NCBI RefSeq assembly: GCF_965363235.1 | Contig: NC_134843.1 | Coordinates: 50,773,535 to 50,837,534, forward strand | Origin: Mytilus galloprovincialis | Taxonomy: Eukaryota; Mollusca; Bivalvia; Mytilida; Mytilidae | Direction of reading: 5' to 3' | Length of the DNA: 64,000 nt | Shown here: piece by piece, positions 57,491 to 64,000 of the stretch | Position numbering within the stretch: position 1 is the first letter of the stretch | Layout of the letters: each line of letters begins with the position of its first letter | Made by a program: the position numbers and the translations under genes | Notes under the pieces: model-generated | Told to the model about the DNA's origin: nothing | What the model saw: only the letters and a program-made list of their open reading frames with translations | Database searches by the model: none

Positions 57491-60351
57491 CATATCGAGA
57501 CAATATATTGATACAATCATTGTTGTGGGTCTTCTGCATGAACGCATAGAAAGGATTATTATACTAATTTTTATGTTGTTTTCTACAGACATAAATATTT
57601 TCTACCTAAATGACTACCGGTAGTAATATGGGGTATACATTATAATGAAGAAGCAACTAAATGATAGGAAAATAACCCAAGTCATTTAGAGAACAAATAT
57701 TGTCTTCAACAATAGAAAGGTATTAATACAAAATATCAAACATGATTTCCCACAATCATAACAAATCCTAAATAATCATATTTGCCAATGAGACAACTCT
57801 TCACAAGAGACCAAATTACACAGAAATTAACAACTATAAGTCAATGTAAAGCTTTCAACAATGAGCAAAGCCCATACCTCATAGTCATTTGTAGAAAGCC
57901 TCAAAATGACAAAAGGAAACTTGTTATCATATATAACATGCATTGTTAAATTTCCTGACATCAAGTATTTTATTTCTAAAAATAGTTTTGTATCCTATGT
58001 TTGTTTATTTTTATATCTGGCTGGTGTCTTCTAAACATGACTTCATTTTTTCTTGAAACAGTATTTGTCAATAGGATTATTTCCTCAATTACTACAAGGC
58101 ATAGGTCATCAATGGTATCTAGGAGGAGGAGGGGGTTTCAGAGGATTGGAAGAACCTTGCACATCCAAGTCCAATCTTTTCAATTTTGTTGAGTCGAGAC
58201 CAAAATCTGGTTGATTTTAAGATATCCTTTTAAATGGCTGAGCATCAGAAACAAAAGACATCAATAGAGTAATTTATTGTCCAAAAATATTAACAAGTGT
58301 AAACTAGCATAATATATACTGTTATGCTAGAGTAATAGCTCTATACTTTCACAAAAAATGTTTAAAATATCACAGATACGTAAAACAAACATGTATGTAA
58401 AAGGAAGCTAAATGGTAATGTTACAATTGTCAATACAGAAATCTGGTATAGAAGACGATATAAAATGATTGGTTATATGTTGTTTTTTTTAAATGTATTT
58501 CAAAGAAAAAGCACATGCTTTTTTAATTGATAATTTTTCATTTTTTTCCCTGAAAATTTGCTTTATAAGGAAATTTTAAATTGATCAGATAAAAAAAGTT
58601 AAAAATCATAAATAACAAAAAAAACTATGGTGTTAAAATTCTTACTAAACATAACATAAAGAGTTAGCCTTGTTATTGAACTTTTTTTTATGGTGAAGCA
58701 AGGATTTAAACAATAAATTTCACATTAAAAAATCCTTCTGTACAAAATGTTCCAATTCATAATTACAATTATCTATACTAACACCAACAAAAATAATACT
58801 TCTCACTCAAAAATTGCCTATATTTCTAAAATTTTAAAGAAAGTTTCTCATGAAAACTGCAAGGTGTTTTACAAGAAAAATTATCAAGTTGATATAAGTT
58901 TTTATGATAATGAAAAAAAAATGTATTCTATGTTGTAAAGTTTCCATCATCATGATCCTTATGAATATTTGTTGACATTAAGGTTAGATAACTCTTAAAA
59001 TTCACATCTTGCTATTTCTATGTCGGTATTAAAAGTTGTCACTTGATGCATAGCACAATTATGAGTGCTTTAAAAATTAAGCAGGCTTTCAACCTGTTCA
59101 CTTTATAAAAAGTTATATATGTTTTCAATATTTTAAAATCCCCAATTGTCTGATTAATTTGTCCATTCAATATCACCAGTACCTATTTTCTGGTGCTGGA
59201 TAAAATAAAAAGGTGGAAAATACTTATGTAATGCCCAGTTATTTACACACATCCAATTTATATTCCCTGAAAAACACTAATATTAGTATCCATGTACAAA
59301 TATTGTTAGTATTTCTGGTATCAGGTACATGAAAACATTACTATTTAGTATTGTCCAATATTAAGAGTAACTCCTTCTGCATTTCTTGTTAGACAAATAA
59401 AAAAAAGACAATTAGTAAACACATTTAAACAGCACCTATACATAATATAAATAAAAATACAATGAACAAGACTCACAGACAAACCTTTCATAAATAGAAA
59501 AAAAATGTCTTATTTCATAAAAAAAAACCCATCAGATTATAGAAAAGAAAGTAAGTGCCATAGTTTCACTGTACTATCAAATATATACCTATTTAATTGT
59601 AAAGAAAAAGAAATTGACTGATTCATAAGTGTTTACAGAACATTTAGAAAAAAATATTCTTGAGATCATCATATTTCTTTTTGAATAAATTTACATTGTA
59701 ATGTCTAAAAAAAAAATTTTCACTGTTTACAAATTAAATTATTATATGAAAATACGTTATTCATATGTTAAGCAAAATTTATATAAAAATGCTTTAATGA
59801 AACATTTCACAAACTTCGTTTCTACTCTCAACAAAAGATATACATGTAACAATATATATCATACAATACACAGTTATGTAATGAGGCCTACTACTACATG
59901 ATTCTGACATCTACATTTCTATAACTACAATTTTTCAAAAAAATTCTGGCATTTAAACAAAAATAAAACCAGCTAGGCAAAACGATATCACTTTTAATGT
60001 GACTTGTTTGGTTTACGTTTAAAAAAATTAAAGAAGTAGCATACAGTCATCTTTTCATACAAAAACAAAACACATACTGTGGATTCATTATTATTTGTTG
60101 GATATAAATTTTAGTAGTTTTCGTTGGTACAGTTGAACCACAAATTCAAATGTTCAATGTATTACACATTTTCTATAGGCTTTGTATGCAGAGATTGACA
60201 AAACCATGAAATCAAATACCCACGAAAATGCAAGTTTTTCTCAATCCATGAAAAATGATAGCCACGAAAATAAATGAATCCACAGTATATCAACTAGTCT
60301 ATATGTTTTTCTAATCAATAAATATCATGATGTATAATATAAGTACATTAA

Positions 60352-60582
60352 TTAATCTTCATCACTATCATAATCAAGGTCAGCCCTTGTTCCCCTACGT
60401 TTTGATATAACTAATCCTTCTTCGTAAGCTCTTTGTAATTTTCTAAGGGTTATAGCCATTCTGTCAGCATTTTCGTTGTTTCCAAACTGCATTCGTAATT
60501 TTCTAAGTTCAAGTTTCTCCTGATCTGCTTCATTCATTATTTCTCTCCTTCTTCTTTCTCTTTCTTTTTGTCTTTCTAAATC
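60352..60582 (-). CDS. unrecognised gene, last exon
   Basis: 76 codons plus stop. It is rich in Arg, Lys and Glu in heptad-like spacing, then GLVISKRRG and the acidic tail. Confidence 0.8.
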   Translation of the reverse strand, partial: DLERQKERERRRREIMNEADQEKLELRKLRMQFGNNENADRMAITLRKLQRAYEEGLVISKRRGTRADLDYDSDED

Positions 60583-61550
60583 CTGCAGTGCAAAGGGGAG
60601 TCAATTATTTTCTTTTATTAATATTGAAAATTAGAAATTTCTTAGTAGAAAACATTTTATTTCAATATTTCAATACATCTCTCAACTATATGTTATGCCC
60701 AATTTACTTTGTTATAAAGTTTTTATCTGCAAAAGTTTGATTCACAAAACTTATTTTATTATGGAAATTATATCCCACCTTTAAAAATAAAAGTTTTCTC
60801 CATTTCATCAACCAAATAAACTTTGAAATATAAGATTTGCACTTACTAGACCATGACAGATATAATAGTTTTCATAAATTAATCATTTAAACAAACACAA
60901 ATAATCTTGTATTTCTTTAAATCAATTATGTGATGGATTCTTTTACTTATTTAGATTTGAAGGATTTACAATAGGATAAAACTATAACATACTATAGCTT
61001 ATATATATATAAATAAAAAGCATACTATTTGTATACAAAGAAATGGATTCAGGAAAAATACAAGATTTTTTAACAGAACAATATGGTAAACAGTGGCGGA
61101 TCCAGAACTTTTCATAAGGGGGGGCCCCGCTGACTGACCTAAGGGGGGGCCCACTCCAGTCATGCTTCAGTGATTCCCTATATAATCAACCAAATTTTTC
61201 CCACGAAAGGGGGGCCCGGGCCCCCCCTGGATCCGCCTATGGTAAAATTTATTAGTTTTTCTTTTAGTACATACACATGAATATAAAATTTGATATCTTT
61301 CCATGTTTTTATAAATTGATTATTCACATGATATACCACAGAAACCATACTTTTTACTCTTTTGACTAATTCTTGAAAATGTTTCATTTGTTTTTGGTTT
61401 GTTAGCAATACATTAGTTATATCATATACCTTTATAACAATATCATTTGGGTCTCCTACATGTATAATAGGTTCTGTTTTTGGTCTGGCTATTGTTGGCA
61501 TCAAATCACTAGGGGGAGCCACTCCTGCTTTGGCATACAGTTCTACTAAC
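60352..61550 (-). CDS. 3' end of an unrecognised conserved-looking gene (two exons)
   Basis: Exons 61430-61550 and 60352-60582 join in phase 0 with good splice sites (acceptors ATTGAACAG and TTGCACTGCAG; donor GTATAT). The first reads LVELYAKAGVAPPSDLMPTI, ARPKTEPIIHVGDPNDIVIK. The second is a charged, probably coiled-coil helix, DLERQKERERRRREIMNEAD, followed by LRKLRMQFGNNENADRMAIT and LRKLQRAYEEGLVISKRRGT, ending in the acidic tail DLDYDSDED. The stop is TAA at 60352-60354. The first exon begins with the last base of a split codon, so the gene continues to the right, at least 1.2 kb away or beyond the window. I do not recognise the family. The acidic DSDED tail resembles casein kinase 2 sites, which is inference only. 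Confidence 0.75.
61091..61241. mobile_element. MITE of the CAGTGGCGGATCC group in the last intron, 5-bp duplication
   Basis: Ends CAGTGGCGGATCCAGAAC and CTGGATCCGCCTATG, flanked by GTAAA on both sides (61086-61090, 61242-61246). Core ATGCTTCAGTGATTCCCTAT. Confidence 0.92.
61430..61550 (-). CDS. unrecognised gene, penultimate exon
   Basis: 121 bases, ending VIK at a GTATAT donor. An ORF reading on through the donor into the intron and the MITE at 61091 is not coding. Confidence 0.75.
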
Positions 61551-62489
61551 CTGTTCAATATAATAATTTTTATTAGAAAAGTATAGACGTTTATTAAACA
61601 TAATAATCAAAATTAAATTATTTTGTTTTATCCTAGAAATAGTGATGTGCTGTTTGTCACCACTCAAGAGATTGACAATTTTTTATGCATTTCTAATACA
61701 TGTACCGGTACTGTTATTAAAACTGTAGATTCCAAGTTTTTTTCTTATGTTTTCCCCCAAAATAAATAAATAGATATTTCAACGTGACATATCGCCATAA
61801 CAACATTTCTATTAAACATCAAAATCCTGTTCTAATATTTTTGGAAATACATTGCCAATATTAAGAAGGTTGAAATTATATTCATTGAATATTATAATCC
61901 ATTCCAAATATCTGTAGTTATACTTATAGTAAATCAGAAAAAAAAACCAAATATGCTAACAATAATCTGTTGTAATAATTCACCAAAAGTACAGGGGTAA
62001 GGAAAACACAACAAAACTAGACATGCTACCAAGGGGGATAACTCTATATAAACTTATTTCAAAATGAAATTGGTCTCAGGGTACCAAGTATAAACCTCCG
62101 ACATGCTTTGACAATTTAAACACTGGATTTTCTAATTGTCCCTCTAAAGGGTGAATTAAGATTAGGAGATATCCATGAGGAGTTAACAACAGTCTAATCT
62201 GAAATTATAAATAAAGAGTTGACTAAAATTTATAGGTAATATCAAATCTTTTTCTAAACATCCAGAGTAGACAGTGACCAGGGTTTCACACTCATACTAT
62301 CAACTAATCATGAAAACTATATTCTTTGATCATCTTTATATCTATGTTTCCTTTCTAGCATTAAAAAAGGCACCTTTTTCATTTTATGTGTATTGCCTTT
62401 CAAATTACATACCAGGAGTATTGAAACAAACCCATCTAAGTCATTTATTCATTTTATATTTTATAGATAAAAGAAGATGTGGTACATGT

Positions 62490-62585
62490 GTTTAAGTGCC
62501 AATGAGACAACTCTCAATCCAAGTCACAATTTGTAAAAGTGAACCATTATAGATCATTAAGTACAGCCTTCAACACAGAGCCATA
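62490..62585 (-). repeat. GGCACTCA-type dispersed repeat, inverted fragment
   Basis: It reads AAGTGCCAATGAGACAACTC, CACAATTTGTAAAAGTGAAC and CAGCCTTCAACACAGAGCC. Confidence 0.8.
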
Positions 62586-62937
62586 TATCTATTTCATGCT
62601 GTTTTGTATACAATTTTGTTCTTATATTTGTTTTCCTTAACTGACTAGTGTATCTTGTAATGTATAGTGTTTGATTAAGCTGCTTTATTGATGACATACA
62701 ATTTAATGATATGTTATCAGACATGAAATTTGGCTTTTTCTTTCGATAATATCCATAACTAAAATACATGCATCTTTTTCAGTCGATTGGAAGCTGGCAA
62801 TTGCTCATTTTATGGACTTTTTTGTCTTTATAAATTTACTGTTTACAAATTTTTGAAATACTAAGGATTTTCTACCTCAGGCATAGATTACCTTAGCTGT
62901 ATTTGGCAAAACCTTTAGGAATTTTGGTCCTCAATGC

Positions 62938-63060
62938 TCTTCAACTTCGTACTTTATTTGGCCTTTTTAACTTTTAGTCTTTTGTAGACGAAACGCGCGT
63001 CTGGCATATATATACTAAATTTAGTTCTGGACCTCTGGTATCTATGATGAGTTTATTGAA
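62938..63060 (+). repeat. GACGAAACGCGCGTCT repeat
   Basis: It reads TTCAACTTCGTACTTTATTT, TTTTGTAGACGAAACGCGCG, TCTGGCATATATATACTAAA and CTGGTATCTATGATGAGTTT. Confidence 0.88.
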
Positions 63061-63269
63061 TGGTGGTAAAAATTGTTATTTTCTTTCCTACTTTATTGCA
63101 AGGTATAGCCTTAACATTGAAATAAAATTACCTTTTTAATGTTCAAAGATAAAGGCCAAATACATAATTCATGAATGAGAGCAAAAAAATGAATATTTGA
63201 AATAATGAAAAATATGAAGAAAAAAAACCATTTTTCTTCCAATTAACAAAATCATATCAATATGTATTT

Positions 63270-63472
63270 TTTTATATAGATTAGACCGTTGGTTTTCCTG
63301 TTTGAATGGTTTTACACTAGTAATTTGGGGCCCTTTATAGCTTGTTGTTCGGTGTGAGCCAAGGCTCTATGTTGAAGGCTGCACATTGACCTAAATTGGT
63401 TTACTTTTTTTTTAAATTGTTATTTGGAGTTGTCTCATTGGCACTCACACCACATCTTCCTACATCCAATTA
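63270..63472 (+). repeat. GGCACTCA-type dispersed repeat
   Basis: It reads ATATAGATTAGACCGTTGGT, TTCGGTGTGAGCCAAGGCTC, TTGTCTCATTGGCACTCACA and CCACATCTTCCTACATC. It is close to the copy at 49353. Confidence 0.88.
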
Positions 63473-64000
63473 ACATTAATATCCTATAGGTACACCACAA
63501 TGTGCCTTCATGGTCCCATCCATATTCAGGCAGGTTTGTTTGCTTAATCACTTACTCTAAGGATTTTGTCTATTTTTTTATGAGCTATCAGTTTGATCTA
63601 TTGTCTATGAAAAGACAGAGATGTTTAATGTATGTCAAGGGACAGTAACCCACAACAGATTTATACATTGTCTTCCTTTTCAATTGTCAGTTACTTGTTC
63701 AATTTATCATGTTTATCACCCCTTTATTTTTTCATATTCATGTACATGCAAAAAACTGTAATTTATTAGTGAATAGTTCTGCTTTTTCTAGAGTTCAGCC
63801 TATGGTGTGTTAATCAATGGCATCTAAATATATACTCTAGGTCTCTGGCAAAACCATGCTCAAAGCTTAGCCAGATTATTATAGTTACCTTATAACTCTG
63901 CAATTCAAAATATAGTTTAAAACAAATTGAGCAGTACCATTTTATTCAGGAATTTAAAAACAAATCCTGAATCAAAAAGTATAAAACTAATGATAAAAAA

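Larger units (their letters stand above)
54187..60351. other. intergenic region after the AIRIM-like gene
   Basis: It holds MITEs, a SINE and one possible terminal exon (56878), all listed separately. 56130-56215 and 57785-57885 carry inverted fragments with CAATGAGACAACTCTTCACA. The rest (54190-55255, 55740-56225, 56510-56870, 57500-57780 and 57890-60350) is AT-rich with nothing supportable. Confidence 0.55.
61551..64000. other. right-hand intron or intergenic DNA
   Basis: No further exon of the gene ending at 60352 could be joined in phase. A possible exon at about 63550-63610 (minus, donor GTAAGT at 63550) was considered but has the wrong phase. The region contains three dispersed repeats listed separately. 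Confidence 0.5.

Noticed and set aside
63550..63610. Minus-strand exon candidate reading IKLIAHKKIDKILR before GTAAGT
   Set aside because: Ends in phase 0, whereas the exon at 61550 needs two bases of a split codon; the acceptor is also weak.
1..64000. CRISPR arrays, bacterial operons or prophage
   Set aside because: Exon-intron structure, SINE/LINE/MITE content and repeat types show a eukaryotic genome; the tandem arrays lack repeat-spacer structure.

Overview
Eukaryotic nuclear DNA, AT-rich, with short exons separated by long repeat-filled introns. The dispersed repeat families are of the type I associate from memory with marine mussels (Mytilus-like bivalves): a 5' segment reading GAGAATGGAAATGGGGAATG, the GACGAAACGCGCGTCT repeat and the GGCACTCACACCACATCTTC repeat. 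Species is inference; 'bivalve mollusc, probably a mussel' is as far as the sequence goes. No bacterial operons, CRISPR arrays or rRNA were seen, and no tRNA gene was recognised by eye.

Four host genes can be read by joining exons across GT-AG introns with consistent phase. (1) 204-18705, minus: the first five coding exons of a phospholipase C gamma (PH domain, then the start of the EF-hand region), running off the left edge; intron 1 is about 15.8 kb. (2) 35604-45052, minus: a complete nine-exon borealin (CDCA8), 290 residues, the chromosomal passenger complex scaffold subunit. (3) 52455-54186, plus: a two-exon gene resembling C1orf109/AIRIM, a 60S ribosome-maturation factor; it lies head to head with borealin. 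(4) 60352-61550, minus: the last two exons of a gene I do not recognise, continuing to the right.

Most of the rest is mobile or repetitive DNA. 1-18.7 kb (PLCG introns): a LINE reverse-transcriptase remnant, a 34-bp tandem array, a TTAA-flanked MITE, a tRNA-type SINE and several dispersed repeats. 18.7-35.6 kb (intergenic): MITEs, a 1.3-kb CAGGG-ended hAT-like element with 5-bp target duplication, a 54-bp satellite, a related pearl/Helentron-like element that interrupts an older repeat, a long fold-back and two TTAA MITEs abutting on one TTAA. 35.6-45 kb (borealin introns): a 1.24-kb CAGTG-ended element carrying exon-like pieces, and a MITE. 45-52.4 kb: a nest of CAGGG-ended elements with 6-bp duplications, then a 1.93-kb Mutator-like element with a perfect 9-bp duplication. 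That element carries a broken gene for a FAR1/ZSWIM3-like zinc-finger domain and a PHD-like finger, but no visible transposase. 54-64 kb: more MITEs, SINEs and repeats around the last gene.

The host genes are unrelated in function (lipid signalling, mitosis, ribosome assembly) and show no sign of working together. The most interesting material is the transposon biology, above all the 49.08-51.01 kb element.
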